Shown: positions 28,501 to 38,087, numbered from the stretch's first letter. The stretch: DNA of 64,000 nt from Pardosa pseudoannulata (GCA_032207245.1 CM063508.1:115537302-115601301), one strand, 5' to 3'. Notes: generated by a model not told the origin, from the sequence alone. Numbers and translations: made by a program.

Positions 28501-31245
28501 TAAAAATGATATATAAAACATTTAACAGATTGTCCCACTTTTTATAAACACTTTCAAAAATTAGTATCATAAACTTTCTTCTTCTTCTTCAGTGGCATGA
28601 CAGCCCAGAATAGGCCTTTGCCTTCTCAATAAGCTTTTTCCAAGACATCCTTCTGTAGGCCAAATTTTTCCAGTTTTTTACTTTAAATACCTGAAGGTCT
28701 CTTTCCAGGCAGTCTATCCATCTCAGGTTGAGTCTTCCTTGTCTTTGCGTTCCTGTACGTTTTGTATTGAAAACCCTTTTTGTTGTTCAGTCATTGTCCA
28801 TTCTGATTAGATGGCCTGCCCACTTTATTCTTTGCAATTTGAAGAAATTTATTTTGTCAGGTTCATTATAGAAATTATATAGCTCTAAACATGATCTCTT
28901 GAGCCATATATTATTTTTTTGTGTATGTGTGTTCCTCCAAATATACTTCTAAGGATTTTTCTTTCAAAGGTTGCCACTATCTTTTCATCTGACAAAGGTG
29001 TTGCATAGGTTTCACATTTCGTATTATTCCAGTTCAGTATCACATGCCAGTCCAGTCCATACAAATCATGTCCGTCGTCACCAAAAAATGTTCCAATAAA
29101 TAATTGTATCCAACTCCATTACAGACATTTATTGACCACACAACACATATATCTACAAATTAACACTTATACACATGCCTACCAACATGGCAGCTGGAGT
29201 TCAACAAGAAATCTTTTCCCCAGGTAGGGAACATCAAGCAACAAAATCCCATCTTAGGGATAAAACATATTTAAGCAGCGTTGGAGTCGTAACAGAGTTA
29301 AATAATATTTTTCTGAACCACTACTTTTCATAATTTTTTAACTTACATTTCAATTTATTCAGTTGAATAATTTTTACCTTAGTGCATTCTATAATGATTG
29401 TCATTAGTTCTTTGTAAACAATTTGAATACACTTTTTATTTTCAAAAATATTTTAATTCTGTTTTAAAATTCAAATTCTGTAGCTTGGAGATGTGAAGTA
29501 CGCTCAGGACTGTTTCAGCAAAGCAGCTACAATTTCTTGTGAAAAATCTCAGCAGTATCTTGTGGAAGAAAATATCAATAAGTAAAGTTTTTGTTACATT
29601 TGAAAAACAGTAAAAAATATACATTAATGTCTGTAGTTTTAACTAAATATATCTTTAACAAGTTATTTAACACAGTATGAACTTTCTCTCTATTTCCTGT
29701 GTATAAATGTGTGTATGTAATCTATCAAAAATTATTGCCCCTTAAGTATACCATGTGTGATGAGTGATGAGTAATTTTTACCAGTTACATGTATATATAA
29801 ATATATATATATGAATTTTGAAATTTGGTAATTTTATAAATATGCTTAAACTAATTATTTATAACACTGATATGACATATTTGACTATTTAAAAAGACTT
29901 TCATTAAAACTATTTTAATTTAAAAAACTGTTATTGTAATTTGTATTGTGAGTGAAGCATCTAATTGCAAAAGAAGAGCATCTTGTCATCTCCACCTATA
30001 GCATACACTTTTACTGTCATGTGTATAAATATAAAAAACTTAAATTTGAAAAATTGTGCACATAAAAACTTTGCACATTTTTTATTCATCTACATCTTCT
30101 GGGCTAACTGCTTCCAGTATTTCTATTTGAATAACTTCTCTCTAGATAAAGCATAGCAATCATAAAGTACTTAAATAGGCTTTGGATAAAGCATATCCAA
30201 AGCATAACTTGGGATAATTTCAGAAAATCTCAAAATTGTAATGTCTTACTGAAGTGAGGTATTGAATGAAAAGTATTGCATAGTTATAATTACCTAACTA
30301 GAGAAAAATATTTCTTATGGCTCCTATCTACAGGCAAGAAAAGAACAGAAAAAAAGTGTTTACTTTTAAGAAATTTTGTTATCATGGTACTAGATGGGGA
30401 CATAGCCTCTCCTTTCACCTTATGCATAAGGAATTTCAGTTTGAAAAATTATGCACTTTGGAAAACATTGCACTTTTTTTATTTATCTACATCTTCTGAG
30501 CTAACAGGTTCTAGTATTTCTGTTTGAATGACTTTTCTCTTTAATTAAAGCTTAGCAATCATAAAGTATTTAGATACATTTTAAATAAGGCATATCCAAA
30601 GCATAGCTTTGGATAAATTCAAAGAATTGCATAATTGTAATGTTTCCCATGGGAGGTATTGGGTGAAAAATACTTCATAATTATAATTATCTGTGTAGAG
30701 AAAAATATTTTTTGCCTTCCATCTACAGGCAAGAGAAAAGCAGAAAAAATGTCTGTTTATATCCATGAAATTTTGTTTACATGGTATTTAATGGTGACAT
30801 AGATAGCCTCTCCTTTCACTTTTGGACAAAGCATAGGGCAGGGGCATTGAAAAATTACTGTATCTAAATAGTATGATTGTTCTTTGTTTTAGTATTCCAT
30901 CAAAGTAGTTACTATTACCTACCACAATATCACTTCTAGTCCAAATAACACTCTGATGAGACCTGAGTATTTTTACAATGACTACAGTAAACAGAAGTGA
31001 CTTAAAACCACCCAAAGGACCCTAAAAGCATTTTTATATTTAAAAAAAAATATTCTTTATTGCCACAAAACAATACTTTTGGGAAAAGTTTGTGTTAAAT
31101 CTAGATTCTTCAATGTAACAAAAAGTAAATGGGGGAGACTTAATAAAAAAGGAAATAACATTAGTTACATAGATGTATTCTGAGGACCAAATGAATCAAA
31201 CAATTAATGCAAGGAAGAAAATCACATAAAACTAATAAATCAAGG

Positions 31246-31282
<37 letters not shown>

Positions 31283-34200
31283 TATATATATATATCAAAA
31301 TTATTATCTCTAAAATCTCTATCTAAATTTCTATTTTTTCCCGTTCTCAGTTTTTAATACCTAATTTTGTAGCTGATTAGTGTCAGATAAAAGAGTGTTC
31401 GCTAGCTTAAAATTTTTTTAACCCATCTCTCAAAACTAATGCTGGAATTTTCTGTCTACTGGCTGCATTTTGCTGAGACAGCTGAAAAATGTGGCCATTG
31501 GCCAGAAAATTGGCATTTATTTGGGTGTTAGTTTTGAAAGATGGATAAAAAGAATTTAAATCATAGAACACTCCTTTAATATGCACTTTACAGCTGGGAA
31601 ATTAGGTATTAAATATAAGAATGGAAAAAGAAGAATTTTAGATAGAGATTTTATAGGAAATAATTTTAGTATATTATATATATATATATATATGTATGTA
31701 TATACACGTGTATGTGTGTGTGCATATATCAAAGTATAATTATAATGTTAGAACTGTAATAGTACTCTCTACTATATCAGGAAGATTTTTGCCTGTATTT
31801 TGACTATCATGATTATTAGATATGCATGATAACCATATCATATTTATACTTTTTGTATAACATTTACTGTACATGTAGTGAGCATATCTCTGACAAATGA
31901 TCTAATTTTCTTTATCTGTTATATAATCATATATTTATTTTTTAAAAAGTATAGTTATTTAAAACCTAGCTATTAACCTAATTTTGCCTTAGTATTTTAT
32001 TTTTTTTTCTTCTTAAAATATATTTATTTTATTTCATTGTGAATACAGTACTATGCTTTTCAATTTTATGTAAATATTCCATTTTCACTTAACCAAATAA
32101 TAAATTTAAATAAAATAATCTTATAATCTTCATATTATAGTTGTGAAAACTGTGCATGTGTTCATTTTTATTCTTGTGCATCTTTAGATAAATAAATGAT
32201 TTATTATTTATAATATGTATTAAGCAAAAGTAAACTGCTTATCTCCTTTTCCTATATTTTCTCTAGGGCTCTGTTAGCAATAGCTCATAATAACACAGAA
32301 GAAGCCTATAAACATTATCAACAAGCTTATTCATTAAATCCTACCAATGCCATGGTAAGTATGGTTTTTTTTTATTATGTAAAGTAAGAGTGGATAAATT
32401 TTTATGTTGGTGTATAAAGAAAAAAATATTTTAAAACATTGCAGTGTTGTTATTTGTATTTATATTATCATATTGTTTATTTATATTAGTGATTTTCAAA
32501 CTTATTTACATTGGAGAATTAATTGTACAGTTCTCAAGAATATAAAGGTGTGTTAATCAAAGAAAACCAATATTTTATCAACAATTTATAACTTGGTAGA
32601 ATTTTACATAAGTAAAAGACGGTTTTGAAATTTAACAAAAATTGATTTTAAAAGAATTTTTATTATCTATAAAAATATTTATGGTGATAATTTTTGTAAA
32701 GGATACAACATTATTTAAGTGAACTTTTGGAAAAAATATTTTGTATTAAATTGTAGAGATACTGAAAATTGTGTTGAGTAAGAGTGTTATTTTTGAAAAT
32801 TTAAAATTAATCTGAAAGTAATTAATTTGAATTATTTAATTAATTTGTATAACCTACTCAGAAATTTGTTCTATATTCTGCCTTCAGTTTCATGGTACAA
32901 TAAATGTATCCACAGAATAAAATTTTAGAAATTTTGTCTGCTATCATGGTTAAATACTTCTTCAATCAAAAAGGTTTTTTTAAATTGTATTTATTTTATA
33001 AGTTAATAAAACTTTAAATTCTGTATTTTGGCTCTTATAAGTGTTGTCAAGTCTTTTGATTTTTAGCTGAAAATTGATAATTGTCGTACCTCAACCATAC
33101 CTAAATACTTTAAAGCATCTATTAACACATAAAGATGGGGAAAAAGTTTTGCCCTCACCTCGGAAAGAACAAAGGCGTGTAAATGTAAATTGGAAAAACT
33201 ACAAAAATTTCAGTAGCTACTAGATATTTTTTAATTATATTGACATTAATAGTAGTAATTTTATATTAAGATACTAGGATTTCTAGATTGATAAGTGACT
33301 GTGAGAATGCAAAGCCAAATGATATAGATGAAAACTGGGGCATAATATTAAGGAAGAATTTCTATTTCATACAAAATACAGTATCAGATAAAAAAAATTG
33401 TACAACATTAATAATAATAATGAATTTACTTTTATGTTTAATTAATTTCTCTAGTAAGTTAATTTTTTTTTATTTAAATGAATCCCAGTAAAAATAAAGT
33501 ACTTTATTTTTACTTCATGGGTTGCAAGAAATATGTAGAACAAACTTTTTTTTTTAATTTTATACATGTCTAAATTATTATTATAATAGGAAAATTTTAT
33601 ATATATATATAAAAAATGAATTTGTGTCTGTCTGTATGTACTCGAAGACTCAAAAACCATGCATAAATCGTCGTGAAAATTATTAGTACATCCCTAAGGT
33701 TTTGTAAATTTTTAAGATTCGAAATCCATTCCTCCTCCCCTTTTATCGACCGTTTCTTGTCATTATTACAAGCATTATTTTCCCCGGTTAAACGCAAACG
33801 ATTAATTTTTTAATTTATCGCATGATAACTAATTGAAATAAGCAATAATTTCCAGCAATGTGACGTCATTCCGATAGTTCCAAGTAATTGTTTTAAGCGC
33901 AGTTTTCCTGGGTTAAAAGCCGGAGATTAAAAATTTCAATTTAGCACATAATAAATAGGTGAAAACGATATTTTTTTATCATTATGACGTCATTCCTTCA
34001 AATATCTCATTTATTCATTTCTTATTTTGTATTATTTAAACATCATCTTATTTGTATCAATTCCATTTGATCTGGAATTTGAGATATAAAGTGACTAGCT
34101 TTCATTTCTATGTAACGCAAATTATAGCATTATTATGTAAGAACTAATTTTAAATTTAATTCTTCATTAATTTTTACGTTACAATGAAATGCTTATCAAC

Positions 34201-36825
34201 AATAATCTAACCACAGAAAAATACAAATTTCAATGACTCTCATAGGCAAATAAAAACCTATCATTTTATATAGTTAGCTTGATCCTTGATCATTTCGGAG
34301 AATTGGGCAATGGTTGATCAGCTTCCGGGTAGTCTGGAATGCTTAGTAAACAGGAGAAGTTCTTATAAACTATTGTCAAATTTTCGAACTCTTATTTTGT
34401 ACACGCTTTCACATCTTATTGATGTACTGAAGTTAAATGTAATGGAAACTGAAGTATAAAGAAGTGAATATTATAATACGCTTACAATAGAAATATATAA
34501 ATATGCCAATGACTCGAACTGTACTCTGACGAATTTAGAGTTATGCACGAAAAAATCTTTTTTTAAAAATAATATAATAAGTTCACCTTAGCAAAGCACG
34601 GGCACACTTTTATTTTATATAAAGGAAAGATTAAAAATAGAAAAAAGGAAAGATTAAACAAATACTTAGAATAATTTTGTTTGTGGTTTGCTTATTCATT
34701 TTGAGCACTACATTCTACTGCTTCTTAACATGAGAGTAACAAGACCAGGACCTACTGCTTATAGTCAATTCTGAATGACTACAAGGTTCTGGTAACACAC
34801 AGCAGCAATCGGCTGAGGAATTCAAAACCAAAGATTTAAATTGAAAGAAAGTTAATTTACAATCAATGAAAAGTAATAAAAGGGTGCATGCATAATGTAG
34901 TGTAAGCAAATACCATATGAAAGTACCTTTAGGATTTTAATCAAAATATATTACTCAGTATTAAATTACTGAGTGTTAAATTCAATGTGCTGATACTTTT
35001 TGACACATTTCTAAGCTTTAAAATTGTTCATTGCATCACTTTTCATTATCGTCAAACTACCTTTTCATTAGGTTACTTATTAGGGGTATACATGTATAAC
35101 ATACCTTGTAGTTTAAAAAAAATATATATTCACAAATAACAATATCTTTCCCCTGGTCCCCATCCGAAAATAACTCTTGGCTATGGCCCTGGCCTTCGGT
35201 ACTACCTGGCTTTAGGATTATTCAAGGGGAAGAATCAAAATTATAAGTCTGAAGAAGTTTTTATCGATCCTAACTTTCTTTCTTAACAGATATGTTGAAA
35301 GACTCCTTAAAAAGTCCTTTAAGAACAATAACAATAGAACAATATTCTTAGGTCTCTGAGACATTTTGTAATCAAAATAATAAACTGTTTAAAGCTGGAA
35401 ATAACTTTAACATGAAATAATTTTTTTTTTACTGAAAGCATATGTATTACTTACCTTTCTTTGCTTTAAAAATTTTTATAAAAAAGTATCTTGTAGACAT
35501 AACAGTAATAATGTTCAGCAAAAACAGGCTACAGTTCTAAGATTAATTTTCACTTTCAGAGAGGTCTTTAAAAAAGTTGAAAGATTTCTTAAAAAGACCT
35601 TAAAAACTCCTTAATTTTCACTTTCAAACACCTATATGAAGTCATTTAATTAAGCTGATGTTTGTCGATATCATATGCATATCACTTACTATAGCAGCCA
35701 CACAATGTGGATTACTTTATTGGGAAAGTTTTCTTTTAACAAACAAATTGTAAACTCGCTGAGCGGTTTGCGAAGTTTCTACTTCTGATTGTAAGTCATA
35801 CTCTAATCCTCTGGATATGATTTCACATGGGTCTCGTATAAGGAGCAGGTATGGAGGTGAAATAATCAGTCGTAGATGATTTCAAACTTAACAACTTTCA
35901 TTTATTTAACAAAAAGCATTTTAAAGAAATATTAACGTGTATAAGTAAAATCGTCCAGATAGGAGATTACTCTAGACAACCTGCTCATCTCAAAGTTCAG
36001 CCAGGAGTCCCATCCCGTTTCTTCTTTTCCAAACAGGAAACCTCGGTTTTAGGGGAGATCGACCCCCCTCCTCTCTTTGACCTTTGTCCTTGGAGTAGCT
36101 GAAACGCCTTTTGGTGCCCAGCCGAAGCAATAACACAAAGCACAAATTCTTTTCTCTGTCGGTACATTGATAAAAACAGCAGACTTGACACCCCTAATCG
36201 TCCGTGCATCAAAAAGGACCATTACTGGTACAATACTGCTGTTTTTCAATTGTTCGGCGTTTTGAAATGTTTGGCGCCTTACAATGAACAAAAGTTACTT
36301 TAACCAACGCTCTTCTTGACCCCCGACAGAGACAGATGCGATACTTACACAAATCAACAAAAATTCCATTGTTTATTACTAAATATACACAAGGGTAAGA
36401 ATTAGCTGTATTTTATGATAAGAAACAAAATATTGTAAACCATATTTGAACTTATCAATGAGATGGCTTGTTACATATTTCTTTTTTCTTTTCATTTTTG
36501 CATTTAATTATAATATACTAAACTATTACCATAAATATATGTTTTAATATTAATTTCATTTACTATATTTCAGCTTGCAAACAATATGGCTGTATGTTTG
36601 CTTTACATGGGCAGATTGAAGGAATCCCTTTCTTTGTTAGAAAAAACAATTCAAAAGAATCCATCTTCTTGCCTGCATGATGGTATTCTCTTCAACACTT
36701 GTACCCTCTATGAATTAGAATCATCAAGATGTGCTCAAAAGAAGCTTGCTATGTTAGAGCTGGTATCTAAATATGCAGGAGATTCGTTTAATGTGTCATG
36801 CTTAAAGATACAGCCTGTCAAATAA
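7006..36825 (+). CDS. TRAPPC12: TRAPPC12 (TTC15), TRAPP complex subunit 12, 13 coding exons
   Basis: TPR subunit of the TRAPPIII tethering complex, which acts in ER-Golgi and autophagic membrane traffic; the vertebrate protein also has a reported kinetochore role. Coding exons: 7006-7395, 9167-9422, 10982-11313, 15591-15704, 18087-18200, 20169-20307, 21224-21336, 24188-24260, 24609-24682, 26622-26720, 29484-29581, 32267-32354, 36574-36825. All junctions are GT/AG and in phase, giving 713 codons against about 735 in human. The acidic, Ser-rich N-terminus (1-300) is probably disordered. Family signatures include [12 protein letters not shown] (about 290-301), [36 protein letters not shown], and the C-terminal TPR helices [30 protein letters not shown] and [17 protein letters not shown], then YELESSR and [10 protein letters not shown]. 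The ATG at 7006 follows acceptor TTTAG and opens the only long frame. No disabling mutation is seen. Confidence 0.95.
8530..8625 (-). mobile_element. tRNA-like sequence (SINE head or tRNA relic)
   Basis: The - strand reads TAGCACGTTCGGTAGAGGG, similar to a pol III A box, then GTCTGCCAGTTGGATCG in the anticodon-arm position, then GGGTTGACGGTCC at the B-box position. Spacing is tRNA-like, but the B box has lost the consensus TTCGA and no clean acceptor stem closes, so this is not a functional tRNA gene. It is unlike the tRNA-derived SINE found elsewhere in the window, so it would be a second lineage. It lies inside the Helitron-like block. Confidence 0.4.
8704..8764. repeat. Perfect inverted repeat, 27-bp arms, 7-base loop
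   Basis: Arms 8704-8730 and 8738-8764 are exactly complementary; the loop is ATCAAGA. A perfect hairpin among eroded repeats implies recent origin, for example a template-switch event. It lies in intron 1 of TRAPPC12, so the pre-mRNA would contain a 27-bp stem. Confidence 0.85.
9461..10387. mobile_element. TTAA-flanked MITE, copy 1 (TRAPPC12 intron 2)
   Basis: A 927-bp element whose ends are inverted repeats: GGTATCCGTCTACGTT at the left, and the complement of GGTATCAGTCTACGTT at the right. TTAA lies immediately outside each end (9457-9460 and 10388-10391). Length, TTAA and TIRs fit a non-autonomous piggyBac-type element. The interior is A+T rich with no transposase. It starts 38 bases after the exon 2 donor. 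Confidence 0.8.
10870..10886. repeat. (CT)n microsatellite
   Basis: Short CT dinucleotide tract after an A-rich run, in intron 2 of TRAPPC12, about 95 bases before exon 3. Confidence 0.8.
11740..12490 (+). pseudogene. Non-LTR retrotransposon 3' end: RNase H and Cys/His tail relic
   Basis: Translation in the main frame gives [14 protein letters not shown], a stop, then [10 protein letters not shown]: the C-terminal part of a LINE-encoded RNase H, usually WVPGHxGxxGNExADxLA. It continues through [14 protein letters not shown] and [16 protein letters not shown] to [20 protein letters not shown] (about 12108-12167), a Cys/His motif typical of the 3' end of arthropod I/R1-like elements. Several stops and frame shifts make it dead. 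The last ~250 bases look like the element's 3' UTR. It lies in TRAPPC12 intron 3, same orientation as the gene. Confidence 0.8.
12686..12973 (-). mobile_element. Probable solo LTR, copia-like
   Basis: On the - strand it starts TGTTGAAGGAAGG and ends GAATCTAACA, with an AATAAAG signal about 60 bases before the end, the layout of a ~290-bp copia-type LTR. Flanking 5-mers (GCTAT and GTTTC) do not match, so the target duplication is lost or the copy is recombinant. No internal coding region is adjacent. Confidence 0.55.
13796..14732. mobile_element. TTAA-flanked MITE, copy 2 (TRAPPC12 intron 3)
   Basis: A 937-bp copy of the element at 9461-10387, same orientation and alignable along its whole length (for example AAACGTAGAAACTAGTTCAT near both left ends and GCCGTAGAGACAAAACAAA near both right ends). 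TTAA flanks it at 13792-13795 and 14733-14736. The ORF at 14334-14600 is not conserved as an ORF in copy 1, so it is not called. Confidence 0.8.
14740..15590. other. TRAPPC12 intron 3, no feature seen
   Basis: AT-rich intron sequence between the TTAA element and exon 4. No repeat ends, ORFs or RNA genes recognised. Confidence 0.5.
16512..17050 (+). repeat. Unclassified dispersed repeat, copy A
   Basis: About 540 bp alignable in the same orientation with 40775-41302. Shared blocks include TTTTTACTTGC, a CACTGAAGAGAA-like block, AAGGGATAAGAAACTTAG against AAGGGACAAGAAACTTAG, and the ending GATATATTACAT. No TIR, LTR termini or ORF are evident; it could be a LINE 3' UTR or an old SINE-like unit. 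It is preceded by short (AAT)n (about 16175-16193) and (GTAT)n (about 16477-16495) tracts. Located in intron 4 of TRAPPC12. Confidence 0.55.
19085..19650 (-). pseudogene. Tigger/pogo-type DDE transposase relic, C-terminal part
   Basis: The - strand ORF at 19649-19419 contains [32 protein letters not shown] and [16 protein letters not shown]. This is the hallmark catalytic-core segment of Tigger/pogo transposases (usually IDNCPAH, LPPNTTS, QPLDQGVI). After a stop, the frame continues with [16 protein letters not shown] and an acidic tail ([20 protein letters not shown]) down to about 19090, as in the family. The N-terminal DNA-binding and first catalytic parts are absent and stops interrupt it. 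It lies in TRAPPC12 intron 5, antisense to the gene. Repeated ACCTTATAAG/ACCATATAGCC motifs at 19937-19980 may be remains of its terminal repeat. Confidence 0.8.
20755..20970 (-). pseudogene. Mariner-like transposase N-terminal (HTH) relic
   Basis: On the - strand, [20 protein letters not shown] followed after a frame shift by [13 protein letters not shown] resembles the helix-turn-helix start of mariner/SETMAR-like transposases (pattern: RxLxxEGxxxxEIHxRL then VxxWxxxFxxG). It is broken by stops and has no catalytic part nearby. Found in TRAPPC12 intron 6. Confidence 0.5.
21679..21855 (+). mobile_element. tRNA-derived SINE, full-length copy
   Basis: The head has an A-box-like TGGCCGAATGGTT and a B-box-like GGATTTGAGTCCC spaced as in a tRNA-Ser/Leu-type gene, followed by the family body (GCATGGATGTTTGTAGCC, TAGACCATAGTGCTCC). 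It is flanked by a perfect 11-bp direct repeat TCAAAGGTTAT (21668-21678 and 21856-21866), the target-site duplication. Its tail is ATCAATTAATCGTCA instead of the AAACC repeats of other copies. Located in TRAPPC12 intron 7, sense orientation. Confidence 0.85.
22345..22396. repeat. (AT)n(GT)n microsatellite
   Basis: About 25 bases of AT repeats followed directly by about 26 bases of GT repeats, in TRAPPC12 intron 7. The AT-then-GT compound recurs at 25202 and 62325. Confidence 0.9.
23190..23927. mobile_element. hAT-type MITE with CAGGCTTGCAA ends
   Basis: A 738-bp element with termini CAGGCTTGCAATT (left) and the inverted CAGGCTTGCAACT (right), hAT-like in starting with CAG. Flanking 8-mers (TGAAATCA and CTATCATC) are not a clear duplication. 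Both subterminal regions carry GTCACTTTT-type motifs in direct, not inverted, orientation. No transposase ORF. In TRAPPC12 intron 7, about 260 bases before exon 8. Confidence 0.65.
25202..25254. repeat. (AT)n(GT)n microsatellite
   Basis: AT dinucleotides then GT dinucleotides, ending 10 bases before the Tigger-type MITE at 25264. The - strand ORF crossing it is an artefact of the repeat. Confidence 0.9.
25264..25960 (+). mobile_element. Tigger/pogo-type MITE, family 1 copy a
   Basis: A 697-bp element with termini CAGTGAAACCCGCTTAAG (left) and the complement of CAGTAAAACCCATTTAAG (right), each flanked by TA, the pogo/Tigger target duplication. The first 60 bases fold into a hairpin because AAACTTCTTAAGCGGG at 25300-25316 complements the terminus. 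The interior holds an expanded AT/GT-rich microsatellite (25374-25530), so the ORF at 25356-25550 is artefactual. Located in TRAPPC12 intron 9. Confidence 0.8.
26764..28153 (+). mobile_element. piggyBac-like transposon relic, 1390 bp
   Basis: Flanked by TTAA on both sides (26760-26763 and 28154-28157), with ends TCTGTTCGGGATG and the complement of CCCGTTTGGGACG as short TIRs. Coding remains are collinear with a piggyBac transposase. An acidic N-terminal piece, [20 protein letters not shown], is in the ORF 27087-27329. A C-terminal Cys-rich zinc-finger-like piece ending [15 protein letters not shown] is at about 27770-27822, with stops between. The catalytic DDE core is deleted or unrecognisable, so it is non-autonomous. 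It starts 44 bases after the TRAPPC12 exon 10 donor. Confidence 0.8.
28589..29045 (-). pseudogene. LINE reverse-transcriptase C-terminal relic
   Basis: The - strand translates, with a few frame breaks, to [15 protein letters not shown], then [15 protein letters not shown], then [20 protein letters not shown] and [19 protein letters not shown], ending SGLSCH and a stop at 28589-28591. WxGHxxRM and GRPxxRWxD are standard motifs of the C-terminus of arthropod endonuclease/reverse-transcriptase LINE ORFs. A GAAGAAGAAG-type tail follows the stop on the - strand, as in elements with microsatellite tails. 5'-truncated; antisense within TRAPPC12 intron 10. Confidence 0.85.
29046..29294 (-). mobile_element. 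Short LTR plus leader fragment
   Basis: On the - strand a ~206-bp LTR-like segment (29294 to 29089) starts TGTTACGACTCC and ends TTGGAACA, with CAATAAATG upstream of the end. It runs straight into TTTTTTGGTGACGACGG, which looks like the start of a retrotransposon leader (TGGTGAC-type sequence after the LTR is common in arthropod gypsy-like elements). The leader stops after about 40 bases at the junction with the LINE relic at 29045, so the copy is cut. No TSD identified. Confidence 0.5.
29582..30039. other. TRAPPC12 intron 11, no feature seen
   Basis: AT-rich intron sequence after exon 11, with a short AT tract near 29800. Nothing else recognised. Confidence 0.5.
30040..30830. repeat. Tandem duplication, two ~400-bp units
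   Basis: Two diverged head-to-tail units begin near 30040 and 30440. Shared blocks: TTTGAAAAATT(G/A)TGCAC, TCATCTACATCTTCTG against TTATCTACATCTTCTG, GCAATCATAAAGTA, ACTAGAGAAAAATATTTC against TGTAGAGAAAAATATTTT, and AGCCTCTCCTTTCAC. Short ORFs inside are not conserved between units. Located in TRAPPC12 intron 11. Confidence 0.75.
31243..31295. repeat. (CT)n(AT)n microsatellite
   Basis: CT dinucleotides passing into AT-rich dinucleotides, abutting the left arm of the foldback element at 31296. Confidence 0.8.
31296..31668. mobile_element. Foldback-type MITE with ~180-bp inverted repeats
   Basis: The left half (31296-about 31480) aligns with the reverse complement of the right half (about 31490-31668) almost to the centre. 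Matching blocks are AAAATCTCTATCTAAA, TTTAATACCTAATTT and CATCTTTCAAAACTAA-like stretches. The outer ends abut AT dinucleotide tracts, so the target duplication cannot be told from the microsatellite (a TA target fits). There is no ORF. The arms are diverged, so this is an old copy. Located in intron 11 of TRAPPC12, where the transcript could form a long imperfect stem. Confidence 0.75.
33597..34620 (+). mobile_element. Helitron-like non-autonomous element, TRAPPC12 intron 12
   Basis: The left end is a TATATATAAAAAATGAATTTG stretch followed by GTGTCTGTCTGTATG, like other arthropod Helitron 5' ends. The right end carries AGCAAAGCACGGGCACACTT, closely matching the Helitron-like terminus at 62293. 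Interior blocks (TTCGAAATCCATTCCTCC-like, GACGTCATTCC, CTCATTTATTCATTTCTTATT) are shared with 39929-40688 and 7732-8942. No helicase ORF remains; the short - strand ORFs at 33451-33797 are not conserved. Terminal bases are eroded, so ends are approximate. Confidence 0.6.
34682..34815 (-). mobile_element. Degenerate tRNA-derived SINE copy
   Basis: Diverged family member: TTGAGCACTACATTCTACTG, an ACATGAGAGTAACAAGACCA-like block and CCTACTGCTTATAGTCAATT correspond to the body of the SINEs at 58522 and 61534. The head with A and B boxes is missing or unreadable. Confidence 0.6.
35790..36283 (-). mobile_element. Probable solo LTR
   Basis: On the - strand it starts TGTAAGGCGCCAAACA and ends in TGACTTACA (TGTAAG...CTTACA), about 494 bp, with an AATAAATG signal about 110 bases before the end. 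G+C is clearly above the flanks. Flanking bases do not form a matching 4-5 bp duplication, so the 3' boundary is uncertain (another TTTACA end lies near 35749). The ORFs at 35997-36291 are within the LTR and not genes. It ends about 290 bases before TRAPPC12 exon 13. Confidence 0.5.
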
Positions 36826-36905
36826 AAATATGCATATTCAACTATCTTAACATTATATAAAACTTTCCAAATTGTATTGTAAATCTCAATTTGCAACTCA
36901 AGACT

Positions 36906-36911
36906 AATAAA
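36906..36911 (+). terminator. TRAPPC12: Likely TRAPPC12 polyadenylation signal
   Basis: AATAAA lies 81 bases after the TAA stop (36823-36825) in AT-rich sequence. It is the first canonical hexamer downstream of the stop. Use is inferred. Confidence 0.5.
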
Positions 36912-37980
36912 AATAGTATTATTTTATATAAACAGAGTGAAAACACAAAATGTATGTGGCACATTAAATCTTTCAAAATATATTAAGTAATGTTGATTCA
37001 TTGTTAAAATTCCTTAAATGATCCTTGAGAATTTTGAGAATTATAAAAGTCCTTTAAAATTTGGATGTAAACACTTTGTATTTTAGCTGTTTATCAGAAC
37101 TGTGTTTAATATTATGTAGTATCCTTACTTATATCAAAGAAGTCTTAGATTATGTAAATATTTTATATAATAAAATTCTGTCCCTTCCTAAATTAATCTT
37201 TTCAATATTTGTTCAAAACTCATACTTAGCACTAAATTATCAAAATACATAGTTGGAAAAAGAATTTTTCATAACATACTTATAAAAAAAAAATGTGATT
37301 AATAATTGTTTTTCAAGTTTACAATGAATCTGAAAACTAAATATAATGCATAACAAAACAGTAAACATTCTGACATAATAGTAAAAATTTCATATTTTTT
37401 TATTTAATATCAGTGAATTCACAAAAGCTTTTATTACTTAATTTAAAATATCTAGCAAAATAAAAAGTTATGCATTCAGGATAAAATGCTATAATACTCT
37501 CTCTTTATATATACTATATAGATTCATATGCACACACACATATAATTAACAAGTTACGGATAAATCTTTTATAAGTCATGGATTATAAAATCCATATGGT
37601 TTTGTTTTAATTTATGAGGTAAAATATTTCAATTTACAGATACGTATTTACCAAACAAAAATGATTTAAAAATTTAATCACAAAATTGATAAAAACTACT
37701 TTATTAAGTGAAGTATTATATTAAAATATGTGGAACAATACCTTTATCTACATCTTAAGTATGTAATTTAGAACAGTAATACAATCATTTTGATATCAAG
37801 AAATCTTTCATATAATGGCAGTATAGAAGTTTCTATTTTATATACCTTTCAACTTATCCATCTAACCTTAAGAAGTATATGAAATGATTTTTTTCATTTT
37901 AATTTTAAAAGTAAATTTGAAATAGATTAATAACTTATAATTCTTCATTCTATAAGTCATTATTAATAAGCTCAAAAATA
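36912..37980. other. Convergent intergenic region TRAPPC12/NSMCE1
   Basis: AT-rich sequence between the two 3' ends; nothing recognised apart from a short CACACA tract near 37530. Confidence 0.6.
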
Positions 37981-37986
37981 ATACTT

Positions 37987-37992
37987 TTTATT
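37987..37992 (-). terminator. NSMCE1: Likely NSMCE1 polyadenylation signal
   Basis: TTTATT on the + strand (AATAAA on the -) lies about 95 bases downstream of the NSMCE1 stop. Use is inferred. Confidence 0.45.
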
Positions 37993-38087
37993 CCATCTAT
38001 AAAACTTCATATTTACAAATACAAACTGGGTATAATGTACATTATATATAAAATGGCACACCATGTTAAGAATTATTACAGAATATG

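Noticed and set aside
35997..36291. Two - strand ORFs with tryptophan and proline
   Set aside because: Inside a probable LTR; frames overlap each other and start or end at no splice site.
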